The notes beneath the pieces were generated by a model. That model was not told where the DNA came from. It saw nothing but the letters and a program-made list of their open reading frames with translations, and ran no database searches. DNA of 33,837 nt, taken from assembly GCA_900547995.1 (NCBI GenBank), contig URIY01000016.1, forward strand, positions 1-33,837, given 5' to 3'. A program made the translations under genes and the position numbers. Shown here piece after piece: positions 7,675 through 15,999 of the stretch. The DNA is from an uncultured Mycoplasmatota bacterium. GTDB lineage: Bacteria; Bacillota_I; Bacilli_A; RF39; UBA660. Each line of letters starts with the position of its first letter. The stretch's first letter is position 1.

Positions 7675-10032
7675 ATGAAGAAAAAAATTATAGGTATTGC
7701 TATCTTTGTTTTTGCTGGATTATTTGCCTTTACGTTTGCTAACCCAAAAGAAAATTTGGATGAAGTAAAAGATAATAATTCTATCAAACAAGATGTACCT
7801 AAAAGTAGTGAAGAGAAAAAAACAGATGTGGAGGAGCCTATTATTAATAATGAACCTATTAATAATGATGTTTTTAAACCTGTTGTAGTTGCAACTAATT
7901 ATGACTTAAAAAAGGCTAAAGAAGATGCTATTAAAGAGTTAGAAAATTATGTAAATAAAGACGACTATAGAGAAGAAGAACAAAATAAAATAGATGAAAT
8001 TATTGATAATGCCAAAAATAAAATTAATTCTTCTATTGGAATTGATGATATAAACAAAATTAAAGAAGAAGCAAAAAAACAACTTGATGACTTAAAAACA
8101 GATAATGAATATTGCTCTGAAGAATTAGAAAAGGCTAAAAAAGACGCTATCACTGAATTAGAAAACTATGTTGATAAAGATGATTATCGTGAAAAAGAAC
8201 AAAAGGAAATCAATGAGATAATTGACAGGGCTAAAGAAGATATTAATGAGGCAACTAAAATAGAAGATATAAATTCTATTAAAGAAGAAGCTGAAAAAGA
8301 AATCGATAACTTAAAAACTGATAAAGAGTTAACTGAAGAATTAGAAAAAACTAAGAAAGATGCTATCAGTGAATTAGAAAACTATGTTGATAAAGATGAT
8401 TATCGTGAAAAAGAACAAGAAGAAATTGATAAGATAATTGAAAGAGCTAAAGAAGAAATTAATAATTCAAATGAAATCGATGAAGTAAATTCTATTAAAG
8501 ATGATGCTAAAGATAAACTTGATGACTTAAAAACAGATGATGAGTATAGTGCTGAGGAATTAGAAAAGGCTAAAAAAGACGCTATCAGTGAATTAGAAAA
8601 TTATGTTGATAAAAATGATTATCGTGAAAAAGAACAAGAAGAAATTGATAAGATAATTGAAAAAGCCAAAGAAGAAATTAATAATGCAATTGAAATTGAA
8701 GAAGTAAACTCTATTAAAGAAAAGGCTGAGGAAGAACTAGATAAATTAAAAACAGATGATGAATATCGTTCTGAAGAATTAGAAAAGGCTAAAAAAGACG
8801 CTATCAGTGAATTAGAAAATTATGTTGATACAGATGATTATCGTGAAAAAGAACAACAAGAAATTGCCGAAATAATAGAAATTGCTAAAGATAAAATTAA
8901 TAATACAGCTAAAATAGAAGAAATAAACCATATTAAAGAAGTTGCTGAAAGAGAATTAGATGCATTAAAAACAGATGCTGAATATAGTGCTGAAGAATTA
9001 GAAAAAGCTAAAAAAGATGCTATCAATGAACTAGAAAATTATGTAGATGCAGATAATTATCGTGAAAAAGAACAACAAGAAATTGCTGAAATAATAGAAA
9101 AAGCTAAAGAAGATATTAATAAGGCAACTAGCACAGAAGAAGTAAATTCTATTAAAGAGGCTGCTGAAAGAGAATTAGATAAATTAAATACAGATGCATA
9201 TCTTACATATTTAGAGCAATTAGAAAAGGCTAAAAAAGACGCTATTAATGAGTTAGAAAACTATGTTGATAAAAATGCTTATCGTGAAAAAGAACAACAA
9301 GAAATTGATAAAATAATTGAAAACGCTAAAGAGAAAATTAATAAGTCAACTAGCATAGAAGAAGTAAATTCTATTAAAGAAGAGGCAGAAAGAGAACTAG
9401 ATGCATTAAAAACAGATGCAATGCTTACAGCGTTAGAATTACAAAAGGCTAAGGAAGATGCTATTAATAACTTAAAAGCTTATAGAGATAGTAATTTAGT
9501 AGATAATTATTATGATGAAGGAACTAAAATTATTAATAAAGCTATTCCTGAAATAAATAACGCTAACGATATAAATAGTGTAAATACTATTTATAATAAT
9601 TATTTAGAACAATTAAAAGAATTAAAAGAAATGCAAGATTATCAAAAATCAAGTAAATTTGATATTACGTTTGGTCAATTTGAAACAAATGGAACTTGTA
9701 AAAGAGAAGGCTTATTTGGAATTTGTCTTGAATATAATAAAGTTATGAAACCAAATGCTACTATTACGAAAAAAGACAATATTAAAGTAGCACTAATATT
9801 CCCACAAATTAATAATGTTACAATTAAATATGATGGTAGAACAGTTGATAGCCCATATTTATTTTGGGATGGTACTGATAAGGAAGACATAACTAATGTT
9901 AAACATATAACTGTTGAATATATGATTTTAGGAGATAAAATTTTCTGTGGATCATATGTAGATACTTATGAAGTTAAAAAAGATATAAATGGTAATTATT
10001 ATGCACAGTTAATTTCTAATGTAAAAAAATAG
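7675..10032 (+). CDS. Secreted helical-repeat surface protein under c-di-GMP riboswitch
   Basis: 785 residues from an ATG behind AGGAGAGTATAGGT; an upstream in-frame ATG at 7642 lies in the terminator and is rejected. The N-terminus is a signal peptide (MKKKII, hydrophobic core, likely cut after FTFA at about residue 22). Acidic linker to ~75. Residues 77 to ~660 hold eight repeats of about 73 residues, the last one degenerate. Each begins LEKAKKDAI-ELENYVD, then YREKEQ-EI-II--AK--IN, then EEVNSIKEEAE-ELD-LKTD, matching three amphipathic helices, as in many Gram-positive surface spacer domains. A non-repeat C-terminal domain of ~120 residues has three cysteines and ends without LPXTG, a membrane tail or an obvious anchor. 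Probably an adhesin or matrix stalk made in response to c-di-GMP (inference). Exact family not recognised. Confidence 0.85.
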   Translation: MKKKIIGIAIFVFAGLFAFTFANPKENLDEVKDNNSIKQDVPKSSEEKKTDVEEPIINNEPINNDVFKPVVVATNYDLKKAKEDAIKELENYVNKDDYREEEQNKIDEIIDNAKNKINSSIGIDDINKIKEEAKKQLDDLKTDNEYCSEELEKAKKDAITELENYVDKDDYREKEQKEINEIIDRAKEDINEATKIEDINSIKEEAEKEIDNLKTDKELTEELEKTKKDAISELENYVDKDDYREKEQEEIDKIIERAKEEINNSNEIDEVNSIKDDAKDKLDDLKTDDEYSAEELEKAKKDAISELENYVDKNDYREKEQEEIDKIIEKAKEEINNAIEIEEVNSIKEKAEEELDKLKTDDEYRSEELEKAKKDAISELENYVDTDDYREKEQQEIAEIIEIAKDKINNTAKIEEINHIKEVAERELDALKTDAEYSAEELEKAKKDAINELENYVDADNYREKEQQEIAEIIEKAKEDINKATSTEEVNSIKEAAERELDKLNTDAYLTYLEQLEKAKKDAINELENYVDKNAYREKEQQEIDKIIENAKEKINKSTSIEEVNSIKEEAERELDALKTDAMLTALELQKAKEDAINNLKAYRDSNLVDNYYDEGTKIINKAIPEINNANDINSVNTIYNNYLEQLKELKEMQDYQKSSKFDITFGQFETNGTCKREGLFGICLEYNKVMKPNATITKKDNIKVALIFPQINNVTIKYDGRTVDSPYLFWDGTDKEDITNVKHITVEYMILGDKIFCGSYVDTYEVKKDINGNYYAQLISNVKK
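7903..9654 (+). repeat. Eight ~220-bp tandem coding repeats
   Basis: Seven well conserved units and a degenerate eighth, each about 73 codons. The segment encoding LEKAKKDAI-ELENYVD is nearly identical between units, for example around 8125, 8563, 8782 and 9220. Such arrays change copy number easily by recombination. Confidence 0.88.
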
Positions 10033-10039
10033 TTAAATA

Positions 10040-10069
10040 AAAGAAAGTTCATTTTGACTTTCTTTTTTT
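10040..10069 (+). terminator. Terminator after the repeat-protein gene
   Basis: Stem AAAGAAAGT / ACTTTCTTT with an eight-base loop and seven T residues in the tail. The 3' side also carries the -35 box of the next promoter. Confidence 0.85.
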
Positions 10070-10081
10070 GTGTGTTATAAT
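10054..10081 (+). promoter_or_regulatory. Promoter of the PH-like gene and frr
   Basis: -35 TTGACT (10054-10059), 16-base spacer, -10 TATAAT (10076-10081). The -35 box overlaps the loop and 3' arm of the preceding terminator. Confidence 0.7.
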
Positions 10082-10101
10082 GTTTTTGGGATGTGAATAT
10101 A

Positions 10102-10497
10102 ATGGCATATGTTAAGTATAAAGAATTAACCAAATATTTTAATTTTAATAAAGAAATAGATAAAGATAATTTACCTAAATATGTGCTAGACTATGTTGAT
10201 GAGGGAGAAGTTATTTATAAGGCTTATAAAACAATGAGCGATAGAGGGATATTTACCGATTCAAGAATGATTCTTTTTGATTTTAAACCTATTGGTAAAA
10301 ATAAGAAAATACATATATTACCCTATAAATCAATTTCATCAGGTGCCATTTTATTTAAAATTTCATCAGGTGCTATCCTTTTATCATTTGATAGTGGATA
10401 TCAAATGCGATTAAATTTTGTTAAAATGGATGCATCTGCTAAAACAGAACTTAGAAAATTATTTAGTTATATTATGAATAAAGCTAATAAAATATAA
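10102..10497 (+). CDS. Bacterial PH-like domain protein
   Basis: 131 residues from the ATG at 10102, preceded by GGGATGTG; the in-frame GTG at 10093 lies inside that site. The pattern (EGEVIYKAYKTMSDRGIFTDSRMILFDF, then KKIHILPYKSISSGAILFK, then a C-terminal helix) matches small bacterial PH-like (YozO/YvlB-type) proteins: a seven-strand barrel capped by a helix. Function in bacteria is unclear; no signal peptide or membrane segment, so cytoplasmic. A 27-base near-duplication encodes the repeated ISSGAIL. It precedes frr by 23 bases and probably shares its transcript. Confidence 0.7.
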   Translation: MAYVKYKELTKYFNFNKEIDKDNLPKYVLDYVDEGEVIYKAYKTMSDRGIFTDSRMILFDFKPIGKNKKIHILPYKSISSGAILFKISSGAILLSFDSGYQMRLNFVKMDASAKTELRKLFSYIMNKANKI

Positions 10498-10520
10498 TTT
10501 AATAGAAAGAGGAAATAATT

Positions 10521-11063
10521 ATGGAAGATATTTTATTTGAAACAGAAAGTAATATGGAGCAAGCAATTGCTAACATGGAAAAGAGACTTACTAATATAAG
10601 AGCAGGACGTGCCAATCCAGCTATTTTAGATGGAGTTACAGTTATGTACTATGGTGCCCCAACGCCACTTAAACAACTTGCTAATATATCAATACCAGAG
10701 GCAAGACAACTATGTATTAAACCTTTTGATAAGTCCTGTTTAGGTGCTATTGAAAAGGCTATTTTTGAGGCTAATATTGGTTTAACACCTAATAATAATG
10801 GAGAAACAATTATTTTAAATATACCTGCTCTTACAGAAGATACACGTAAAGATTATGTTAAACAAGCAAAGACAATTGCTGAAGATTGTAAAATTGCTCT
10901 AAGGAATATTAGACAAGATGCTAATAATAATATTAAAAAACTTGAAATACCAGAAGATGATATTAAAAATGGTAATGAAGAAGTTCAAAAATTAATTGAG
11001 AAGTTTAATAAAACAGTTGATGAGAAATTTAAAGTAAAAGAAAATGAATTAATGAGTATATAG
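10521..11063 (+). CDS. frr: Ribosome recycling factor
   Basis: RRF, with EF-G, splits the post-termination ribosome. 180 residues, near the usual 185. Family motifs: RLTNIRAGRANPAILDGVTVMYYGAPTPLKQLANISIPEARQL near the N-terminus, then LNIPALTEDTRKDYVKQAK and the C-terminal coiled helix NVRRDA-like ALRNIRQDANNNIKKLE. AGAGGAA precedes the ATG. In Bacilli frr usually follows pyrH and tsf; here it follows a PH-like gene, so the common cluster is broken. Other termination genes (prfA, prmC) lie about 4 kb downstream. Confidence 0.97.
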   Translation: MEDILFETESNMEQAIANMEKRLTNIRAGRANPAILDGVTVMYYGAPTPLKQLANISIPEARQLCIKPFDKSCLGAIEKAIFEANIGLTPNNNGETIILNIPALTEDTRKDYVKQAKTIAEDCKIALRNIRQDANNNIKKLEIPEDDIKNGNEEVQKLIEKFNKTVDEKFKVKENELMSI

Positions 11064-11076
11064 TTACTCATTATTC
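11051..11076 (+). terminator. Weak hairpin after frr
   Basis: Stem AATGAGTA / TACTCATT with loop TATAGT, overlapping the frr stop, followed by only a short T-rich tail (ATTCTT). Probably a weak terminator. Confidence 0.45.
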
Positions 11077-11105
11077 TTGTATTTACATATTAATTTTGCT
11101 ATAAT
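11077..11105 (+). promoter_or_regulatory. Promoter of the membrane-anchored surface protein gene
   Basis: -35 TTGTAT (11077-11082), 17-base spacer and consensus -10 TATAAT (11100-11105). Confidence 0.6.
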
Positions 11106-11126
11106 AATCGTAGTTTGGAGGCAAAT

Positions 11127-12236
11127 ATGAAAAATATATTAAATTCGTTTACAGGTCTAAATAAAAAATTAATAACATACCTTGTTATTGCTGTTGGTGG
11201 ACTTATATTACTTTTTATTATTTTAGGAATAATAAGCTCTTTACGAGGTAAAAGAATGTCTTTTGATAAAGTAGAACAACAAATGCAAGAGGCCGCTAAG
11301 GCTTATTATAAAGATAGAGTATCTGAATTACCAGGTAATAATGGCGGAAAGGTTGAAGTTGATGCTTTAACTTTAAAAGAAGCAGGAAAAATAAAAGACT
11401 TAAGTAAAATTACTAAAAAAGGTGCTGTTTGTACTGGAAAAGTTGTTGTAGAAAAAAATGGTGATTATTATTTATATACACCTTATCTTGATTGTGGTGA
11501 AACATATCAAACAATTAGTTTAACTGATAAAATAAAGAGTGATAATCCTGTTGTAACAGAGAAAGATGGTTTATACCAAATAGGTGATAATTTAGTATTC
11601 AGAGGCGAAAATGTAAATAATTATGTAAGTTTTGCTGGTAAAAAGTGGAGAATAATTCGTATTAATAACGATGGAACACTTAGATTATTACAAGATGATA
11701 TTACTTATACTGGTGTATGGGATGATAGATATAATATTAATAAACAAGGTAATACAGGAATTAATGATTATATGATTAGTAGATTAAAAGATGGACTTGA
11801 AAGAATCTATACTGAGGAAAGTATTTTTAATGATACAAGTAAATCTAAAATGGCTTTTAAAAATTTATGTATTGGTAAAAGATATGAAGATGAAACAAAT
11901 AATACAGGTAGTGTTGAATGTGCAACAGTTGCTGAAAATATGCCTGTTGGTTTAATGCAAGTTAATGAATATATGGTTGCAAGTCTTGATAAAAATTGTG
12001 TATATTCATATGATACACAGTGTTCTAACTACAATTATTTAGCAAACTATACTAAGACAACATGGACTCTAACTGCTGATGCTGCCAATACACATAAGGC
12101 TTATAAGTTTAATGGATATGGTTATACAAGTTCAACAGCATCTGGTGAAACTGGGCTCAGACTTGTTATATATTTAAGTGGAAATTTAAAATATACATCA
12201 GGAAATGGTACTATAGATAATCCTTACGTTGCTTAA
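11127..12236 (+). CDS. Membrane-anchored surface protein, pilin-like ectodomain
   Basis: 369 residues from the ATG at 11127, six bases after GGAGG; an in-frame TTG at 11115 overlaps that site. One membrane helix at about residues 17-37 (LITYLVIAVGGLILLFIILG) with a short cytoplasmic lead, so most of the protein is outside. A first outer region (about 40-130) with YYKDRVSELPG, a spaced Cys pair and YYLYTPYLDCGETYQT resembles regions following the N-terminal helix in pilin-like surface proteins. A second region starts WRIIRINNDGTLRLLQDD and ends LRLVIYLSGNLKYTSGNGTIDNPY, a motif pair I associate with uncharacterised surface proteins of low-GC gut bacteria. There is no GF(T/S)LIE cleavage motif. 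Role unknown; surface contact is likely (inference). Confidence 0.7.
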   Translation: MKNILNSFTGLNKKLITYLVIAVGGLILLFIILGIISSLRGKRMSFDKVEQQMQEAAKAYYKDRVSELPGNNGGKVEVDALTLKEAGKIKDLSKITKKGAVCTGKVVVEKNGDYYLYTPYLDCGETYQTISLTDKIKSDNPVVTEKDGLYQIGDNLVFRGENVNNYVSFAGKKWRIIRINNDGTLRLLQDDITYTGVWDDRYNINKQGNTGINDYMISRLKDGLERIYTEESIFNDTSKSKMAFKNLCIGKRYEDETNNTGSVECATVAENMPVGLMQVNEYMVASLDKNCVYSYDTQCSNYNYLANYTKTTWTLTADAANTHKAYKFNGYGYTSSTASGETGLRLVIYLSGNLKYTSGNGTIDNPYVA

Positions 12237-12253
12237 AATTAAATATAAAATAG

Positions 12254-12280
12254 AGGAAACATTAATACGTTTCCTTTTTG
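12254..12280 (+). terminator. Terminator after the surface protein gene
   Basis: Stem AGGAAAC / GTTTCCT with eight-base loop, followed by TTTTTG and another T-run. Confidence 0.75.
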
Positions 12281-12349
12281 TTTTTTGTAAAAAATTTTAG
12301 AATACATGTATTTTATAAAAAAATATGTTGCATTTTTTTTAAAGATATG

Positions 12350-12368
12350 TTATCGTTATAAACGATAA
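12350..12368. promoter_or_regulatory. Inverted repeat before ywiB-argS operon
   Basis: TTATCGT, five bases (TATAA), ACGATAA: a perfect seven-base inverted repeat. It encloses a TATAAA-like -10 sequence, so it could be an operator on the promoter, or a short hairpin close to the start. No good -35 is visible at the right spacing (TTGCAT at 12328 is too far). Confidence 0.4.
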
Positions 12369-12386
12369 ATGAAAGGGTTGATATTT

Positions 12387-12746
12387 TTGCCCAAGATTAA
12401 GATAAATTATTTTTTAAAAACTAATAATGAAATAATAGAAAAAAAACTTAATGGAATTTATCATGATAATATAATTACTTTTAAGGATAATAATGTTATA
12501 ACTAGTATATTATTAAATAATAATATATTAAAAAGAGAAGGTAATGATTATATTATAAATATAGATTTAAATAATATATCATGTAAATATTATTTTAAAA
12601 AAGAAAATAAATATATAGATTTTGATATACATTTAAATAATTATACTAAAGATGATAATAGTATACATATAGATTATTACATTATTTATGATAATATAAA
12701 TAGAATTAATATTTTATTTAAGATAAATTATGAGGTGATTAAATGA
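12387..12746 (+). CDS. YwiB-like DUF1934 family protein
   Basis: Small (119-residue) protein, mostly beta-strand by pattern, fitting the DUF1934/YwiB beta-barrel (calycin-like) family. In Bacillus subtilis ywiB also sits directly upstream of argS, which supports the call because the sequence itself is divergent and very Asn/Ile-rich. I choose TTG at 12387, giving MPKIKINYFLKT, because AAAGGG lies nine bases upstream; the ATG at 12369 would put that ribosome binding site inside the gene. Its TGA stop overlaps the argS ATG (ATGA), implying translational coupling. Molecular function not established. Confidence 0.65.
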   Translation: MPKIKINYFLKTNNEIIEKKLNGIYHDNIITFKDNNVITSILLNNNILKREGNDYIINIDLNNISCKYYFKKENKYIDFDIHLNNYTKDDNSIHIDYYIIYDNINRINILFKINYEVIK

Positions 12747-14419
12747 TAACAAAAGAAAACCTAATTGATATAATACTAAAGACAAATCTTGGTATTGAAA
12801 AGGACGATATTATTATTGAAATCCCTAAAGATAGGGCACTTGGTGATTTTGCTATGCCATGTTTTGGACTTGCGAAAAAGATGCATCAAAATCCGAGTAT
12901 TATTGCTAGTAATATATTAGAAAAAATGGATAAAAGTAATTTTGATAATATTGAAATTAAAAATGGATATATAAATTTCTTTTTAAATAAAAGAAAGACA
13001 GTAGAAAATATCATAAATAGTGTTCTTAATGAGAAAGATAAATATGCAAATAGTGATATAGGAAATGGTAAAAATATTGTTATTGATTATTCTGCTCCAA
13101 ATATTGCTAAACCATTTGGAGTTGGTCATTTAAGAAGTACAGTTATTGGAAATGCTATTAAAAATATTTATAAAAAATTAGGATATAATGTTATAGGTAT
13201 TAATTACTTAGGTGACTGTGGCACGCAGTTTGGTAAATTAATATATGCATATGAAACATGGGGAAATCCTGAAGAAGTAAAAAAGAATCCTATTAGAGAA
13301 TTAAATAAATTGTATGTAAAATTTCATGAAGAGGCGGAGAAAAATCCTAGTTTAAATGATGAAGGTAGAAGAATTTTTAAGGAACTTGAAGATGGAAATC
13401 CTAAATATAAAGAAATATGGAAATGGTTTAGAGATGAATCTATTTTAGAGTTTAAAAAAACTTATGATTTACTTAAAATAAATGATTTTGAAGTATGGTC
13501 TGGAGAATCTTTTTACATAGAACCTGCTAAAGATGTTATTAAGGAACTTGATAGTAAGCATTTACTTCAAATAAGTGAAGGTGCAACAATTATTGATTTA
13601 GGAAATGATATGGCACCAGCCTTAATAAAACGAACAGATGGGGCAACTCTTTATATAACTCGTGATTTAGCGGCTTTATTAGATAGAAAAAAAACATATG
13701 ATTTTGAAGAAGCTTTATATGTTGTTGGTAATGAACAAACGTTACACTTTAATCAAATAAAGGCCGTTATTAATAAAATGGGATATGATTTTAGTAATCA
13801 AATTCATCATATACCATTTGGTCTTGTTCTACAAGATGGTAAGAAAATGTCAACTAGAAAAGGTAAGACAGTTATTTTACATGATGTACTTGTAGAGGCT
13901 GTTAATCTTGCTAGTACATATGTAAAAGAACATGTATCAGAGAATATTGATGAAGTTAGTAAAATGGTAGGTGTTGGTGCTGTAATATTTAATGATTTAA
14001 AGAATTACCGTACTAATGATATTGATTTTAATTTACAGGATATACTTAAATTTGAAGGAGAAACAGGTCCTTATTTACAATATACATATGCAAGAATAAA
14101 ATCTTTACTATCACATAAAATAAATACTGAAATAAATTATAATGAGATAGTTATTGATGAATATATATGGAATATTGTCTTTAAATTATCTGATTTTAAA
14201 AATATAATTATAAAAGCAAAAGAAGGATATGATCCATCTATAATTGCTAAATACTTATTAGAACTTGCGGGACTGTTTAATAAATTTTATGCGAATGTAA
14301 AAATTATTGATAATGATGAAATAAATTCAGTATTTAGGTTAAATGTTGCTGAAGCTGTATCAATAGTTATAAAAGAAGGACTTAGAATTTTAGGAATAGA
14401 AACGCCAAATAAAATGTAG
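12743..14419 (+). CDS. argS: Arginine--tRNA ligase
   Basis: Class I synthetase that charges tRNA-Arg. 558 residues, normal length. The N-terminal Add1 domain is followed by SAPNIAKPFGVGHLRSTVIGNA-type HIGH region (GHLRS), NYLGDCGTQFGKL, the RTDGATLYITRDLAA segment, and MSTRKG in place of KMSKS. The C-terminal anticodon-binding domain includes TGPYLQYTYARIKSLL. ATGA overlap with the upstream gene and GAGGTGAT as ribosome binding site support the start. It is followed after 11 bases by rpoE. Confidence 0.97.
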   Translation: MITKENLIDIILKTNLGIEKDDIIIEIPKDRALGDFAMPCFGLAKKMHQNPSIIASNILEKMDKSNFDNIEIKNGYINFFLNKRKTVENIINSVLNEKDKYANSDIGNGKNIVIDYSAPNIAKPFGVGHLRSTVIGNAIKNIYKKLGYNVIGINYLGDCGTQFGKLIYAYETWGNPEEVKKNPIRELNKLYVKFHEEAEKNPSLNDEGRRIFKELEDGNPKYKEIWKWFRDESILEFKKTYDLLKINDFEVWSGESFYIEPAKDVIKELDSKHLLQISEGATIIDLGNDMAPALIKRTDGATLYITRDLAALLDRKKTYDFEEALYVVGNEQTLHFNQIKAVINKMGYDFSNQIHHIPFGLVLQDGKKMSTRKGKTVILHDVLVEAVNLASTYVKEHVSENIDEVSKMVGVGAVIFNDLKNYRTNDIDFNLQDILKFEGETGPYLQYTYARIKSLLSHKINTEINYNEIVIDEYIWNIVFKLSDFKNIIIKAKEGYDPSIIAKYLLELAGLFNKFYANVKIIDNDEINSVFRLNVAEAVSIVIKEGLRILGIETPNKM

Positions 14420-14430
14420 GAGGATATTTT

Positions 14431-14874
14431 ATGAAATTAAAAGATATGACAATAGAAGAATTAGAAACTTTATCTTACGCTGATTTAGCTTATCTAATTT
14501 TAAAAGAAAATAATAAATCAATGAATACACCATCAGTATTTAAAGAAATATGTAAGTTACTTGGAATATCTGATGAAGAATATAGTGCTAAAATAGGAGA
14601 TTTTTATACATCACTAACAACCGATAAAAGATTTGTATTACTTGAGAATGCTGAGTGGGACTTGAGAGATAATCATTCAATTAAGATTGTTATGGATGAT
14701 GAAGATGACGAAGAAGAAGCACTTGATGAAGAAAGTGAAGATATTGAGGATTCAAATGAAGAAATAGAAGATGATATTGACACTCAAGTAGATGATGATG
14801 ATATTGTAGATGACGATGATGATTTAGATGATTTAGCCATTGTTGATGAAGATGAAGAATTAGGAGAGAACTAA
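14431..14874 (+). CDS. rpoE: DNA-directed RNA polymerase subunit delta
   Basis: Delta is a Firmicute-specific RNA polymerase subunit that aids core recycling and promoter selectivity. The N-terminal ~85 residues form the HARE-HTH domain (IEELETLSYADLAYLILKENN, MNTPSVFKEICKLLGI, FYTSLTTDKRFVLLENAEWDLR). The C-terminal ~60 residues are almost entirely Asp/Glu, the disordered tail that competes with nucleic acid. Length 147 residues is close to the usual 150-175. AGGAGG precedes the ATG. Position next to argS fits an operon; in B. subtilis the neighbours are also argS, with pyrG downstream, which is absent here. Confidence 0.93.
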   Translation: MKLKDMTIEELETLSYADLAYLILKENNKSMNTPSVFKEICKLLGISDEEYSAKIGDFYTSLTTDKRFVLLENAEWDLRDNHSIKIVMDDEDDEEEALDEESEDIEDSNEEIEDDIDTQVDDDDIVDDDDDLDDLAIVDEDEELGEN

Positions 14875-14882
14875 TTCTTTTT
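14855..14882 (+). terminator. Terminator after rpoE
   Basis: Stem AAGAATTAG / CTAATTCTT with loop GAGAGAA followed by T residues. The rpoE stop codon lies in the stem. Confidence 0.8.
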
Positions 14883-14888
14883 GAATTG

Positions 14889-14917
14889 TTGATTATTTGA
14901 TATAATTATAGTATAAT
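14889..14917 (+). promoter_or_regulatory. Promoter of prfA-prmC
   Basis: -35 TTGATT (14889-14894), 17-base spacer and consensus -10 TATAAT (14912-14917). Confidence 0.7.
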
Positions 14918-14942
14918 TTTCATATCGGAAAGGAAAATACTT

Positions 14943-15998
14943 ATGATAGAGAGATTAAATGCAATAGAAGAAAAATACAATGAAATTTCAAATGAACTTA
15001 TGAATCCTGATACTATTTCAGATATTAAGAAAACACTTAGTTTAACTAAAGAACAATCATCACTTAGAGATGCATATGATATATATCAAGTATATAAACA
15101 AGTTTTAAGTGATATAGATGCTGCTAAAGAAATGACTAAAGATCCTGAAATGGCTGAATTTGCTAAAGAAGAACTTAATGAATTAGAAGAGAAGAAGACT
15201 AATTTAGAAAAACAAATAGAAGTCATTCTTTTACCAAAAGATCCTAATGATGGTAAAAATGTTATTGTTGAAATAAGAGGTGCTGCTGGTGGAGATGAAG
15301 GAAATATCTTTGCTGGGGACTTATTTGAAATGTATCGTAAACTTTGTGAAAAAGAAGGATGGAAAATAGAAATGATTGATGAAGAACGTTCTGAGGCAGG
15401 AGGTTATTCATTGATTAGTTTTATGGTTAAAGGTGAAAATGTTTATTCAAAATTAAAATATGAATCAGGTGCACATCGTGTACAAAGGGTTCCTGTTACT
15501 GAAACACAAGGAAGAGTACATACTTCAACTGCTACTGTTCTTGTTATGCCAGAAGCTGAAGAAGTAGACTTTGAACTTGATATGAATGAAGTTAGAGTGG
15601 ATATTACTCGTAGTAGTGGTTGTGGAGGACAAGGTGTTAATACAACTGATTCTGCTGTTCGTCTAACACATATTCCAACGGGAATAGTTGTTTATTCACA
15701 AACAGAAAGAAGTCAAATCAAAAATAAAGAAAAAGCCATTAAAATATTAAAAACAAGACTTTATGATTTAAAAATGCAAGAGAGAGAAAAAGAATTAGGT
15801 GCTGAGCGAAAGAGTAAAATAGGTACAGGAGATCGTTCTGAGAAAATAAGAACATATAATTATCCACAAAATAGAGTAACAGATCATAGAATAGGATTTA
15901 CTTTAAATACACTTGATCGTATTATGGCTGGTGATATAGATAAAGTAATTGATGCATTAATTATAGAGGATCAAAATAGAAAATTAAGAGAAGGCTAA
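14943..15998 (+). CDS. prfA: Peptide chain release factor 1
   Basis: RF1 recognises UAA and UAG. 351 residues, typical. Codon-recognition motif PVT in HRVQRVPVTETQGRVHTS marks RF1 rather than RF2. The catalytic GGQ at residues 228-230 lies in RSSGCGGQGVNTTDSAVR, and its Gln would be methylated by PrmC, encoded one base downstream. GGAAAGGAAA precedes the ATG. Confidence 0.98.
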   Translation: MIERLNAIEEKYNEISNELMNPDTISDIKKTLSLTKEQSSLRDAYDIYQVYKQVLSDIDAAKEMTKDPEMAEFAKEELNELEEKKTNLEKQIEVILLPKDPNDGKNVIVEIRGAAGGDEGNIFAGDLFEMYRKLCEKEGWKIEMIDEERSEAGGYSLISFMVKGENVYSKLKYESGAHRVQRVPVTETQGRVHTSTATVLVMPEAEEVDFELDMNEVRVDITRSSGCGGQGVNTTDSAVRLTHIPTGIVVYSQTERSQIKNKEKAIKILKTRLYDLKMQEREKELGAERKSKIGTGDRSEKIRTYNYPQNRVTDHRIGFTLNTLDRIMAGDIDKVIDALIIEDQNRKLREG

Positions 15999-15999
15999 T

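Noticed and set aside
7903..9654. CRISPR-like periodic repeats
   Set aside because: The period is about 220 bases, in frame, and encodes conserved helical protein units; there are no short repeats with unique spacers.
12743..12746. Mollicute-type code with TGA read as tryptophan
   Set aside because: Trp codons in conserved positions (valS, argS, polC, thyA) are TGG, and TGA ends the ywiB-like gene at the argS overlap.
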